The position numbers were made by a program, and so were the translations under genes. Of a stretch of DNA of 18,666 nt, positions 1 to 9,910 are shown piece after piece (position 1 is the stretch's first letter; each line of letters opens with the position of its first letter). Source of the DNA: Gryganskiella cystojenkinii (taxonomy: Eukaryota; Mortierellomycota; Mortierellomycetes; Mortierellales; Mortierellaceae); NCBI GenBank assembly GCA_015852425.1, contig JAAAIG010000027.1, forward strand, positions 15,051 through 33,716. The letters are read 5' to 3'. The notes beneath the pieces were generated by a model. It worked only from the letters and a program-made list of their open reading frames with translations, did no database searches and had not been told where the DNA came from.

Positions 1-950
1 AGTGATCGTTATGACAATGTATTGAGTCCCCTGTAATTATGCGAAAATAATAAGATACGTATTTTCGTTAGAATGTAAAGTGAGGCGTAAAGCAGCCTTT
101 CCAGCCTTGGCATACAGAAAAAAAAAGGGAGATCGTAGTCAAACAAAAACACACAACCACGCGTCGTCGCTCAAGCCACCTATAGCAGTTTGGTGTCTGT
201 GGCTTTGTCTTTTGAGAACGCCTCTCCAGCATGGATCCTTTTTCGGCTCTATGGATCTTCCCTTCCCCGATTGAAACGCTGCGGTGAACAGTACATTATT
301 TATTGCCTGCGCTTGTTACAGGTCCATCTATGTGTTGAAAACGACCTGTGTGAAAGTTAATGGCTTTAGTCAGCGTCTGTTTTTTACGCCAAACGGTTAT
401 GGCTGTTGATGGTCAAACACTCCTTTGAAGATGAGAGGACAACAACACATGGTCAGACTGGTTTTCAGAGGGAGGGGGAGGGGGACAAGCCGGCTATATG
501 CGCTTGCGACGAGAACGCGTCCAGCCATTAAAAAATAGAAGCGTCCTGGCAATTTTGCCACCAAAAATGCAGAAACGTCCAAAAATGACTGATCAGAGGC
601 GTATCAAAAAACAAGGTTTCTTCATGATGCCGTTTCCCACGTGAATGACTGATTGAGTCTATTTCAGTTCACTTGATCACACCCTCGTCTCGCTTTGTTT
701 TTGTTCGTCATCAACTCCATTACATTCTTTTTTTTTCTGCGTCACTATCATCGGACTTATTCTTTTCTTGTTCATCGAGGATTCACTCTCCGGGGATTAG
801 CATCAAGGGTAAAACATTTTCTCCGAATGCAATCCATTGATTTGAGAACGTGACAAAAAAAAAAGTTAATTCCAGACCAACAGCCCAATTAACCAAACGC
901 CTTGCCTCTTTTCTGTAGTCGAAAACAATAAAAGAAAAAGCCCTCCCAGC
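1..950. other. Non-coding upstream region
   Basis: No convincing gene lies here; the short open frames at 80-274 and 397-582 have no family features. The stretch holds an 8-bp inverted repeat at the left edge (42-49 with 60-67), a 10-bp direct repeat AATGACTGAT at 584-593 and 644-653, one CACGTG hexamer at 639-644, and several T and A runs. The last 150 bases look like the 5' leader of the gene starting at 951, including a possible leader intron. No TATA box is evident. Confidence 0.6.
809..918 (+). other. Possible 5' UTR intron of the Ser-rich gene
   Basis: A GTAAAA donor after AAGG at 809 and a pyrimidine-rich acceptor TTTTCTGTAG ending at 918 enclose 110 bases. An AATTAAC sequence about 25 bases before the acceptor could serve as branch point. 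Size and signals match the coding introns elsewhere in the window. The intron would lie 32 bases before the start codon. This is inferred from splice signals alone; no reading frame tests it. Confidence 0.4.
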
Positions 951-2300
951 ATGGATTATAGCAACAGCCCTGGGAGCTCATCTTCACCACGACCACAGCC
1001 TGGCACAGGATCTGGATCAGGGGTAGCAGGCTCAGGGACAGCTGCGTCGTCGTCATCTTCGTCTATTCTGGGATCCATTGTCTCATCCGCCAAAATCATG
1101 ACTTCAGCCCTCGATCCTCGACAAGCTCCTACTTTGACCCAGCATGGAACCTTTGGCAGTGGTAGCAGTAGTAGTAACAATAGCAATGGTTTCGGAGGAT
1201 CGTCATCTACCTCAGGATTTCTTGGCGGCTCAAGTTCAAAGAACACAGCAGGGTCATCATCGACAAGAACCTTTCAACATGTCTCAAATGCGATTGAGAC
1301 AATCGGCAGCAGTAGTTCAAACAGCGCGACCGGTAGCAGTCAGGGCTATCAAGGGTTCAGGCAACCCGCGTCATCATCATCGTTTTCTGCAGCAGGAGGC
1401 ATGATGGACTGGGATAGCTTTTTGGGATCGTCCGAGTCAACCATCGCCGAGGACCGACCCTATCAACCACCGACTTATTCATTCGAGTCCCTGAACTTGA
1501 CAGAGCCCGAGGTTGACCTTCAACATCAAGGTCACCATCCGCCACTCTCACTGTCCTCCGAACAGACACATACGCCTATCCCGACAAGGCAGCAGCTCTT
1601 CCAACAGGGACCACTTATCAACCTCACACCCGCGAACCATGCCGCGTTCCTCCAATACCTCAGATCAACAGCTTCTAATCCAGCCCTACAAGCACAGCCC
1701 TCAGAACGTCATTTTCCACACACATCGGCCGCTCCTTTACAGTCTCGGGATGTTTTGTGTCAGCAGCAGCAGGACGGCGGAGATGTCCTCAACTTTCTCA
1801 ACTCAACTTCCTATGCGGACTTTGTCGACAGTATCGAATCTGCAGGTTTAGAGAAACACCAGGAAGAGCGGCGCGAGTTTGTCTATGACGAAGGCAACGT
1901 CCACGGTCCATCAGACCGTAATAGTGGAAGACTCGCTTCCTTGCTGTCGCTCATTCAGAACCTGCCGAGTGAGCGACAGGATGTAGTCCAGTATCTGTTG
2001 CAACAAGGGACCTATTCAGACGATATCTGGAGTCGACCCTTTGGGCATGATGCTCAACGAGAAGAGGCGGCTTCGATGGCGGCGACTCTGGCAGAGCAAG
2101 ATCATTACCTAAAGGAGCAGCAGCGAAAGGCTGTCGAGGGTAATGGTTCGCGGGGGATCGAGGACGCAGACGATGCAGAGATGGAGAGGGTCCTGCAACA
2201 GATTGTTGATGATGCCAAGAAGGAGGTTGGAACTGGAGAGACCCAGGGCAAGGCTTTGGATCGGTTACTAATGGTCCGGAAACACCTTGCCAAATTGTAG
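951..2300 (+). CDS. Ser-rich hypothetical protein (449 aa)
   Basis: This is one uninterrupted 449-residue frame; I do not recognise a family. The ATG at 951 has A at -3 and is the first in frame. Residues 1-150 are low-complexity Ser/Gly with runs of up to six serines and are probably disordered. A hydrophobic-acidic patch, MMDWDSFLG, lies at 151-159. The C-terminal half is more ordered and holds two similar motifs: DVLNFLNSTSYAD at 278-290 and DVVQYLLQQGTYSDD at 344-358. The second sits just after a Leu-rich helix-like stretch (LASLLSLIQNLP, 328-339). Residues 405-449 are charged and likely helical (EMERVLQQIVDDAKKEV, then a basic Leu-rich end). No signal peptide or membrane segment is seen. 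A disordered N-terminus with a helical tail would suit an adaptor or regulatory protein, but that is a guess. The gene is convergent with the aldehyde dehydrogenase, 180 bases apart. Confidence 0.72.
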   Translation: MDYSNSPGSSSSPRPQPGTGSGSGVAGSGTAASSSSSSILGSIVSSAKIMTSALDPRQAPTLTQHGTFGSGSSSSNNSNGFGGSSSTSGFLGGSSSKNTAGSSSTRTFQHVSNAIETIGSSSSNSATGSSQGYQGFRQPASSSSFSAAGGMMDWDSFLGSSESTIAEDRPYQPPTYSFESLNLTEPEVDLQHQGHHPPLSLSSEQTHTPIPTRQQLFQQGPLINLTPANHAAFLQYLRSTASNPALQAQPSERHFPHTSAAPLQSRDVLCQQQQDGGDVLNFLNSTSYADFVDSIESAGLEKHQEERREFVYDEGNVHGPSDRNSGRLASLLSLIQNLPSERQDVVQYLLQQGTYSDDIWSRPFGHDAQREEAASMAATLAEQDHYLKEQQRKAVEGNGSRGIEDADDAEMERVLQQIVDDAKKEVGTGETQGKALDRLLMVRKHLAKL

Positions 2301-2480
2301 ATAATCTTGATAGATCATAAAGTAAAAAAAAAGACAGGATTCGAAATGCGAACGAGTGCATAATGCTTTACGAGTGTTTTGTATTTTCGATTTCACCTTT
2401 TGCGACTCCTAAAATCTACCCTTCGTCCCTATTTCCCTTGAAAGGCGACCAATTTTTGCTTGTTTGAATGAATCCTTATT
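2301..2480. other. Convergent 3' intergenic spacer
   Basis: These 180 bases separate the stop codons of two converging genes and must hold both 3' UTR ends. There is an A run at 2323-2331 and several T-rich patches. I see no perfect AATAAA on either strand; CATAAAG at 2308-2314 is the closest for the plus-strand gene. The transcripts may overlap at their 3' ends. Confidence 0.5.
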
Positions 2481-4789
2481 TTAGGCGGTGACCAACTTCA
2501 AGTGGAAGGACTTGAGACGGGTAACCTGATCATAGCCAAACTTGGACAAGGTGCAACCTCTTCCCGAATCCTTGACACCGACCCAAGCAAGAGCTGGGTC
2601 CAAGTAATCACAACGGTTCATGAACCAGGTACCGGTCTCGATCAGATCTCCAATTCTCAGAGCTGCATCAGAGTCTGAGGTCCAGATCGAGGCCGAGAGA
2701 CCAAAGTCGGAATCGTTCATATAATGGATGGCTTCTTCGTCCGACTGAACCTTCATGATTCCGACGACAGGACCAAAGGTCTCCTCGGTCATGACACGCA
2801 TTTCATGCGTGACGTTGGTAAGAACCTGGGGTGCGAGATAAGGTGTGCCGGGCTTGTCGTTAGGGAAAAGAGCAGTGTCGATGTGAGCGATGGCACCTTG
2901 GGTGACTATATGTTTCCAAAATAATAAGAATAACAAAGACATTAGGAACTTGGTGACATATAGGCGTAGAATGATCCTCCTGTTTGCATCCTTCTTTTAC
3001 CTGCTTCAGCGATCTGGCCTCTGACAAACTCCGCGGCCTTGGCCTTGACCATGGGTCCAAGGGTGGTCTCGGGATCCAAGGGGTTACCGAGGCGGTAGTT
3101 CTACACGATGCGATCAGAAGCAGCATGGTCAGTTTCCGTCTCTTACTCCATGAAGCGTTATAAAAAACATCCAGCGATTATTATTTTTTTTACCTTGGTC
3201 TCCCTGATGAACTCCTCGACAAACTTGTCATAGATATCGGCATGGACGTAGATACGCTCGATGGCGCAGCAGCACTGACCACTGTTGAAGAATGAACCAT
3301 CGACGAGGGTCTCGACCGTATACTTGAGATCGCAATCGGGACGGACATAGGCGGGATCCTTGCCTCCCAGCTCCAATCCGGTGGCTAGATGAGTGTACCG
3401 AAAAAAAGGTTAGCAAAGACGTGCTTAGTATGAAGGCTCACCAACAAATGGAACCAAGGGCTTGCAAGAAGTGGTCACTTTTTCATTACCAATAAACTTG
3501 TCACTGGCGGCCTTCTGGATCTGGTGTCCACCCTCGACAGATCCAGTAAAGTTGACATAGTTGATCAAAGGGTTCTTGACCAGGCTCTCGGTATCGGCAT
3601 GAGACATGTGGATGCACTAAACATGTCAGAGTCATGGGTACAGCAGATTAAACGAGAATGTTAGTCAGTAAATTTGAAAGGTTTTCTTTGTCACATTTGA
3701 TCCAGAACTGAATGCTCTCTCTCCTTCCTCCCTTCATATCGGATGAATTTTTTGAAATGATAAAAAAAATCCGCCATTCTAGGTTTTTCTGCACTAACTC
3801 AATGTACAAAATATCATTTTTTTTCTTTCGTTCTTTCTTTTTTGCTCCCACGCGTGTTGCACACGCTCCTTTGCTCCTCCCCTTTTTGCCTGGTGATGTA
3901 TCTGTGCTCTGTACTTTCCCCCCCTTCCCTCTTTTTCGTTTTTTCTCTCTTTTGGGTTTCTAACTGGTCGATGTGGCGCCAGCTGGTCATGTGTTTGTAT
4001 ACCTTTTTCATTGATGACAAAAGGTTGATCCACGATTCCCCCTTGCCTCTCTCCCCTCTGTCCATTCTGCTATCGCTGCGCCTAAACACTTTTTTTTTTT
4101 TTTTTTTTTTACCTGGAAGACATCCTGGGGAAGACCGGCTTCGGTCCAGGCTTGACCGAAACGTTCACCACAGAGAGGGGTCTGGGAAGAGTGCTTGAGG
4201 ATCACAGAGTTACCAGCAATGATTGAGGGGAGGACACCGTTCAACGAGGACAGGTAAGGATAGTTCCAGGCTAGTGGTCGAGAAAGATTTTATTTAAAAA
4301 AATCAAGCAAAGAACTGTCAGCATATAGCGTCATCATGAAAGATCAAAAACTCACAAAAGATACACGGGGAAGACAAACTTACGGGCAACGATCAAGACA
4401 ACACCAACGGGTTCTTTACGAATGAATCTCTGGAATTTTCCCTCGAGTCCAGCCTCATGAATCTCGACGTCCTTGAGGGCTTCTTCTGCAACATCGACCA
4501 TGTATTTGCCACGATCCTGAGTTCCCTTGATCTCTCCTGGGGTATATCTGAGGGGGCGACCCATCTGCATAGTCAGCTCCTTGGCGAGTTCATCCTTGCG
4601 GATACCAAAGACCTCGAGGAACTTGCGTCCCAGCTCAATACGTTGTTTGAGAGGCGTCTTCTTCCATGACTTTTGGGCTTTGGCGGCACGCTCGACCGCG
4701 GCTTGGACCTCTTCCGAAGATGAGATCTTGACTGTGGCGAACGTTGTCGAGTCCACGGGGGTAACGACCGAGAGAGTTGAGGGAGACAT
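2481..4789 (-). CDS. NAD(P)-dependent aldehyde dehydrogenase (468 aa)
   Basis: Oxidises an aldehyde to its acid with NAD(P)+; the substrate is not readable from sequence. Exons on the minus strand: 4789-4384, 4270-4113, 3616-3490, 3384-3194, 3100-3001, 2905-2481. All introns are GT...AG and phases fit, giving 468 residues. Family residues visible: PWNYP with the oxyanion Asn at 138; Lys161 in VILKHSS for cofactor binding; the FTGSVEGG loop at 211-218; general base Glu235 in GLELGGKDP; nucleophile Cys269, the middle of three cysteines in NSGQCCCAIER; and EETFGPV near the C-terminus. The GKDPAYVRP and NRCDYLDPALAW signatures resemble the uncharacterised SSADH-like fungal and bacterial subfamily. 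The start at 4789 has A at -3 and is preferred over an in-frame upstream ATG at 4933, whose extra 48 residues are hydrophobic leader-like translation across the promoter. The second intron is unusually long (496 nt). A further in-phase donor exists in exon 3 (see findings). Confidence 0.93.
3617..4112 (-). other. Long second intron of the aldehyde dehydrogenase gene
   Basis: At 496 nt this is about four to five times longer than the other introns of the gene. Its donor is GT followed directly by a run of 21 A on the coding strand (T run at 4090-4110). The 3' end has a CTAAC branch point (complement of 3660-3664) and a TTTAG acceptor. The body is strongly purine-rich on the coding strand. A small hairpin (arms 3852-3857 and 3861-3866) is present. 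I see no snoRNA box pair, tRNA or open frame with family features in it. Confidence 0.75.
4090..4110. repeat. Homopolymer run, 21 T (A on the coding strand)
   Basis: This run starts directly after the GT of the second donor of the aldehyde dehydrogenase gene, so the splice site reads GT followed only by A for about 21 bases. It is one of the two longest single-base runs in the window. Confidence 0.85.
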
Positions 4790-4907
4790 GGTTTGGTGGA
4801 GGAAAAGGTAGCTGTCAAAAAAAAAAGATGTAAAATGGATTTGAAGGGAAGAAGGCGTGAGAACTGGGACAGGGATGAGAAAAGAAGAAAGAAGCAAAAG
4901 GCTGCTT

Positions 4908-4915
4908 ATTTTATA
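4908..4915 (-). promoter_or_regulatory. TATA box of the aldehyde dehydrogenase gene
   Basis: TATAAAAT reads on the minus strand 126 bases before the start codon at 4789. Position and sequence suit a core promoter. The 4790-5200 interval also has to contain the 3' UTR of the methyltransferase gene, so the two genes are arranged head to tail with only 411 bases between coding regions. Confidence 0.55.
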
Positions 4916-5200
4916 CTTTTTTTTTCGTGTCACTGACGCTCACCCGCACACCACTGCACACACTGCGTGTTTCGAAGCATGTGTTCGATTTCGTTTTTTT
5001 GGCTCTCTTAGTTTTGTTTGTCCAAGTCTCTTTTCTTTGCGTTGTACTCTTTCAAGACCCACATGTTCATGCAAGGAAAAGGCCTTTTTGTCATAGTTGT
5101 TCCACTGTTTTTGCGCCTATCCCCGAAAGGATACGCGACTTTGTTTTGTGTAAATGTAAAAAGATATATGTATTAGGAATGGTGCAGCAACAATCGTTTT

Positions 5201-8182
5201 TTATGCCTCGACCTTGGGTTCCTCCTCCTCGTCAACAGGCATAGGTGAAGCCTCTGCTGAGACATCCACAGAAGTAGCAGCAGAGCCATCCGTACCCTCA
5301 GTGGAATCTGCAGCGGCCTTGGCCGCCGTTCCCTTGGCACCACCTTCGATCACATGAGGCGCATCCACACAGTCAATGCCCAAACGCATGGCCAGACTCC
5401 GACGCTCCTCTTTGTTCAGCAACAAGTTGAAACTGACATTGGCCTTCCAGACAGGGAAAACCATCTTGCCCTTGACAAAACCAGTGATACCCTGACCCTC
5501 CCAACGGGGGTTGGGTTGATCCTTGTTGGGTTCCAGAGCTGGGTCAAATTCAAAGAGGCAGCAACCAGAGGGCCACGAAGTCAACGTCGCCTGGAGTTCC
5601 TCCGCGAATTCGGTTGTCTTTGGGTAAGGTTGTTGCAACAGGATCGTGAGCTCACGCAACTGAACGCTGAGGACACGGGCACTGGAAAAGAACTGACGCA
5701 TCATACCGATACCCTCCGAGTTCACACGGAACGAGCATTCTGTAGGTGTCTTTGTATCCTGACGAATAAAAGTCCTGACTCCAGTGTTGACGACCTACAT
5801 TGCGATGAACCAAAAAAACACCATTGTACTGTTAGTTTCTTGAGAATTCTCTGTTATCGAACTCTCCCTGCCCCAATTCTCAGCCACACATGGATTACAC
5901 TCCTCTGTTTTTTTTACCTTCAAACGCTTGATCTCCTCAGATTGGAGAATGCTCTTGACAGCTTCACTGACGAAATAGATGGTCTTGTTCTTCTCACCCT
6001 CGGACCGGACCAAGAACTGATCCGTGGGGAAATCCTTGTCGAGCCCATAAAAGTTTGAGATCAACTCGATATCGGCGTTCTTGCTGTCCAGGAACAAGAA
6101 CGGTTCCTCCTTGGTCACGACGCCAAAGCGTTCGGCACGGGACAGACGAGGCTTTTTGACAGGTTCGACCTCCTCTGGTGTTTGTTCCTCTGTATCGAGC
6201 TTGTGTTTGTCTCCTGTGCTGGCTTCCTCTGATTTGGTGGCCTCCTCTGTTGTAGTCTCTGTAGTGGACGTGGTCTTGGCCTCCTCGGCTCTTGCGGCAG
6301 CAGCGGCAGCGCGTCCAGGGTTGGGGACCACAAAAGGAGCAGTCTTCTTAAACACGGCAACAAAGAACCCACCAGTGTCCTGAAGATGGGGGTAAATGCG
6401 GAGACTAAATGCACAATCACAAAAAGAGTATCCGTTAGTATTGAACATTTACAAACGATAACGTTAATAAACCCGTTACATCCTTGTTACATACCATCTC
6501 TCCAAGTGGAGCTTTCCAGCGTTCTTAGGTGGCCACATGCTGGGGATAAACTTTCCAGGAGTGCCCTCGGGCAATTCTTCGAACGAGTTGACAATTTGTC
6601 CATCACGGGTAAAAACCTTCCAGTCTGACAAACCGGGCTTGCGCTTCAACTCGGGCAACTCGTGACTGACATCGACCAGCTCGAGCGTTCCATTGGCACG
6701 GTTCAAGATTTCGGCCACGACGGCCTCGTTCTCCATGGGGTTGAAGGAACAGGTCGAGTAGACGATACGACCACCGACCTTCAACAGTTGAACGCCACGC
6801 TGCAAAATACTGATCTGAGTCCTGTCATTCCAGAAAAAAAAAAATTGAGGCGCATTAGTGCGAATAAAAATATGAGTCACTGGTCCGCAGCAAACATATC
6901 GAGTTTTTCATGCCGGGCTGTCAAAGAAAATAAACATACTGGTGAAGGGGCATGGCGCCTCCGTGGGTCCAGTTCTTCCAGACCATAGGGTTCTTGCGCA
7001 GAGTCGCATCTCCACTGCAGGGAACATCAGCCAACACACGATCAAACTCGAAAGGAACAGTCTCTTCAGCGCGGTTGGGCGCCAATTTCAAAGAGGGGAA
7101 CATGGAGGCGTCGTGGTTAGTGACCATGAGACAGGGGCTCTGAAGACGTTTCGTCTGATGGATCAACATATGACTGCGCTTATAGTCCGAATCGTTGGCC
7201 AAGATCAATCCAGCTGAATGAGTGTCCAAGTTCCAAAGTCAAAAAAGAGATTTCGTTTCCAGGGTCCATTGCGAATAAGGCAGGCAAAGAGAGACGGAGA
7301 GAGAGAGAGAGATAGAGGAAGATGTTAGGTTTCCGTACAGAAGTATATACAATCTCCTTCCAGTCAAGATATCAAGAGTCTTCGTACATGGGACCTGCTT
7401 GGGCTGGTCGTTGGCGTGAACCATCTCGATGATCTGAGCAGTCTTTGATCCAGGAGCAGCGCACATGTCCATGACCTAACAAAAACATAAATTTCAAACA
7501 ATCAGATTAGTACAACATCTCCTGAATTATGGTTCCAGTATATCGAAGAATCCCTTGATCGCGCTTTACCCAGTGCTGGGGCTTGATATCGAGCAGAAGA
7601 GGAGGGATCATAGAGACGGCTTCCTGACGACTAATGTTTCCGACCTCAGTCTCGGCGACCAGGAACTGATGGAACTTGGCATACTCGGCGCTCTTCTTCA
7701 ACAAGGTACGGGGGACATCAAAGTGCCAACCAAACTCATCGGGGTACCAGGCCAAGGGGCGAGGAGGATCAGCAATGACACCATCGACCGAAATATCGCG
7801 CAAGTGAGGGACAAAAGCGTTCTTGACCGTGTCACGGATCTCGGCAGCGTGGCTATTACGATCGAGCAAGAGGACAACCGAGTTAGATCGACACGTCTCT
7901 TTGCTGTTTTAAACGAAAAAAAATTGTTCCATTTATGTCCTGTTCAACCACGGTTTGTGTCCCATACCTGCGAGTTCCAGTGATACGGAAGGTGGTGGGG
8001 AGAGTAACCTTCAAATGGTTCCAGAACGTGGGCCATTCCTCGTCCGAGACCAACTTTTGGGCCTTGTAGTATTCCTCGAGCATGGTGTTTTCCTTGGTGA
8101 GCTCAATGTACTGAGCATTGGGGTCACGCTCTTTGCGAGGGGCCTGAACATTCTTGTTCTTCCTGGAGTATCTCTTTCCCAT
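5201..8182 (-). CDS. TRM4: tRNA (cytosine-5) methyltransferase, NSUN2/Trm4 family (755 aa)
   Basis: S-adenosylmethionine-dependent enzyme that makes 5-methylcytosine in tRNA, acting mainly in the nucleus. Exons on the minus strand: 8182-7968, 7852-7570, 7475-7388, 7213-6940, 6821-6495, 6404-5918, 5794-5201. Phases agree throughout. Length is close to the human NSUN2 length of 767. Order: N-terminal RNA-binding part with FRITGTRSHAAEI (66-77); a core part with GNISRQEAVSMIPPLLL; the SAM-binding loop MDMCAAPGSKT (168-178); motif IV DVPCSGD with Cys261; and motif VI STCS with catalytic Cys311. The two-cysteine arrangement is that of m5C RNA methyltransferases. After HLQDTGGFFVAV comes an Ala/Thr/Glu-rich linker (about 427-476), a basic PVKKPRL at 477-483 that may be a nuclear signal, and the conserved NSUN2-type C-terminal domain. 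The tail is acidic. The start at 8182 has A at -3 and gives MGKRYSRKNKN, as expected of a basic N-terminus. Confidence 0.96.
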
Positions 8183-8309
8183 GGTTGAAGGCGATGATGA
8201 TAATGACGGAGTGTAATGAACCAAATAGTGTTGGGACATGCCTTCACACACTTTTTGCTGCATCTTTTCTTTTTTTTTATTTGTTGTTTGACGGGACTGC
8301 TTTTCAATA

Positions 8310-8319
8310 ATCACGTGAT
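8310..8319. promoter_or_regulatory. CACGTG palindrome upstream of TRM4
   Basis: ATCACGTGAT is a perfect palindrome, extendable by one base on each side, 128 bases before the start codon at 8182. CACGTG is the classic E-box bound by bHLH factors such as Cbf1/USF types. There is no TATA box in this promoter. The role as a binding site is inferred from motif and position. Confidence 0.45.
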
Positions 8320-9685
8320 TTTACAAGAATAATCGGATCGATGACACGTCCGAGCGTTGTTGCTGCGGCCCTGAAGTTGGTTGGGAGGGAGTCAAAGCAG
8401 GCTTGGAGTTGACATGATATCAGTTTTTCGTGTCCCCTCGTTCGCTTTGGAAGACACTTTTGGCTCTCTCCAAAAGCGACACAGTGCTCGACTTGTGAAC
8501 AAACAACCTAAGCGAGTAAAAGACGAAAATACTAACGCGCCAGCTCGAAATTGAAGAACAATGGTTGACGTTGGCGAACTTGGTATACAAGGATATCAAT
8601 CCTATTGACAGTTGGAACGTGAAAAAGGCAGCAAATATCAATGACTTTCCTCTCACCCCTAAGATCTCCAGACCTTGCCTTATGAGTGAATGACTTCAAA
8701 AACACGAAGCAGCCTTTCACTGTCCAGGTTGCACTCGCCTTTAACTTGAGAAAATCGACGAAAACAAAACGTTGTTCCTATTGCAGAAACGTACCCGCCA
8801 AGAGTAGAAAGAGAGACGGCGCGTTGGAGTTTAAGGTTGTTCTCCTTTTTCTCAAGACGCGATCTCTGAAAAACAATAAGCCAACCTTCACGCTCCTGTC
8901 GACTCCTATCTTGGCAATTTTTCTCAGCATCGCTAAACAAAGGATGATGAAATTTGTACTCGAATCTTTGCTCAAAAAAGAACTTCTGTACCCAAAAGGA
9001 AGAAAACAACAGAGGTGTATGGTCACGGTACAACGGAGGACAACGGATACAGGAAACAATTCCCAAAAGGGCGGATCCCGCCTTCCGCCTCTTCACCGCC
9101 TTGGTTCCTCTCCCTCTTGAGACAAAAATGCAAAGTCACGACGTCAATTGTAGACAATATGAAAACAGCATGGGAAGAAGAGGAAGAGATGGAAGAAGAA
9201 CAATTGGACCAAAGGATTTTCTTGCCAAGATAGGGAAATCAAGATCCGAAATCAAAAAAAAAAAAAAATCCCAAGAAAGCTTGTCCGTGCCTGTGCTCTC
9301 AAAAAAAAAAAGGGGGGGAATCCGCAGGTACAGCATGAGGCGAAGAAAACTCGACAAGCAAATCAGGAGAAAGGGAAGGGAGTCAGTAAAAAATAAAAAA
9401 TAAACTTTATTTTTTTGCCCTCTTGGCAAAGGAAGCTTTTTGATGCCAAGCAGTGCGGAAGACAAAGCTTGCTTGTTGAATCCATTGTCTGCCAAAAAAG
9501 GGTTGGATGTTGCACCACAAGAAAGAGTCCTCTCAGCTTCTGACTACTTGCGCCACACACCCTTCGCTTTTCATAAAAAAAAAGAGGGTTGGTGAGCACA
9601 GACAACTTTCCTTTCTCAGTGTGTCGCTTTTGTCTTGGCCTTGTGAAGGAGCTCAATTGTTCCTCGATCTTCTTCTTCTTTTTCC
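8320..9685. other. Gene-free stretch between divergent genes
   Basis: I find no supported gene in this interval. Open frames such as 8686-9120 (+), 8680-9096 (-) and 9136-9495 (-) are of low complexity or overlap each other, with no motifs, and they lack splice-linked continuations. Visible items are A runs near 9256-9269 and 9302-9311, a GC-rich patch around 9070-9085, a 7-bp hairpin at 8457-8476, and repeated T-rich tracts. It presumably holds the regulatory DNA of the ABC transporter gene and the distal promoter of TRM4. Confidence 0.55.
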
Positions 9686-9694
9686 TATAAAAGG
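9686..9694 (+). promoter_or_regulatory. TATA box of the ABC transporter gene
   Basis: TATAAAAGG follows a pyrimidine-rich stretch and lies 225 bases before the start codon at 9911. The sequence between is CT-rich with TTTCTC repeats, as in many fungal leaders. Transcription would start roughly 30 bases downstream, giving a leader of about 190 bases. Confidence 0.6.
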
Positions 9695-9910
9695 ACGAAC
9701 AGCGCGCCGCCTTTGTGAAAGTTATTTCTCTTGATCAAATAACCCAAAAACAAACCCTTTTCTCTTGAACGGTCTCTTTTCCACCGCCCGCCTTTTGTAT
9801 AATAATCCGCTCCCCCAATTGAGTGTCGCTTCTCTTCACTCTTTTATCCCTTTCTCCCTCTTTCTCTGAATACGTCTCCAACACGCGTAGATTACTCCTT
9901 CACTTAAAAA

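Noticed and set aside
80..274. 64-residue frame near the left edge
   Set aside because: Too short, with no motif or splice-linked continuation.
3617..4112. snoRNA in the long intron of the aldehyde dehydrogenase gene
   Set aside because: TGATGA-like boxes occur on the antisense strand only and lack a matching CTGA box at a suitable distance.
4790..4933. N-terminal extension of the aldehyde dehydrogenase from an upstream ATG
   Set aside because: The extra 48 residues would be read from promoter DNA that includes the TATA box; the inner ATG at 4789 has a good context and fits family length.
5354..6058. 234-residue open frame on the plus strand
   Set aside because: It is antisense to the last two exons of TRM4, has no motif, and spans an intron of that gene; it is a by-product of the real coding strand.
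7291..7312. GA-rich microsatellite in a TRM4 intron as a regulatory element
   Set aside because: Short simple repeat in an intron with no further support; ordinary low-complexity sequence.
8686..9120. 144-residue plus-strand frame in the divergent spacer
   Set aside because: It has no recognisable motif, is Lys/Ser-biased, and overlaps equally long frames on the other strand.
9136..9495. 119-residue minus-strand frame with Phe/Leu runs
   Set aside because: The apparent hydrophobic segments are translations of A/T homopolymer runs, not credible membrane helices.
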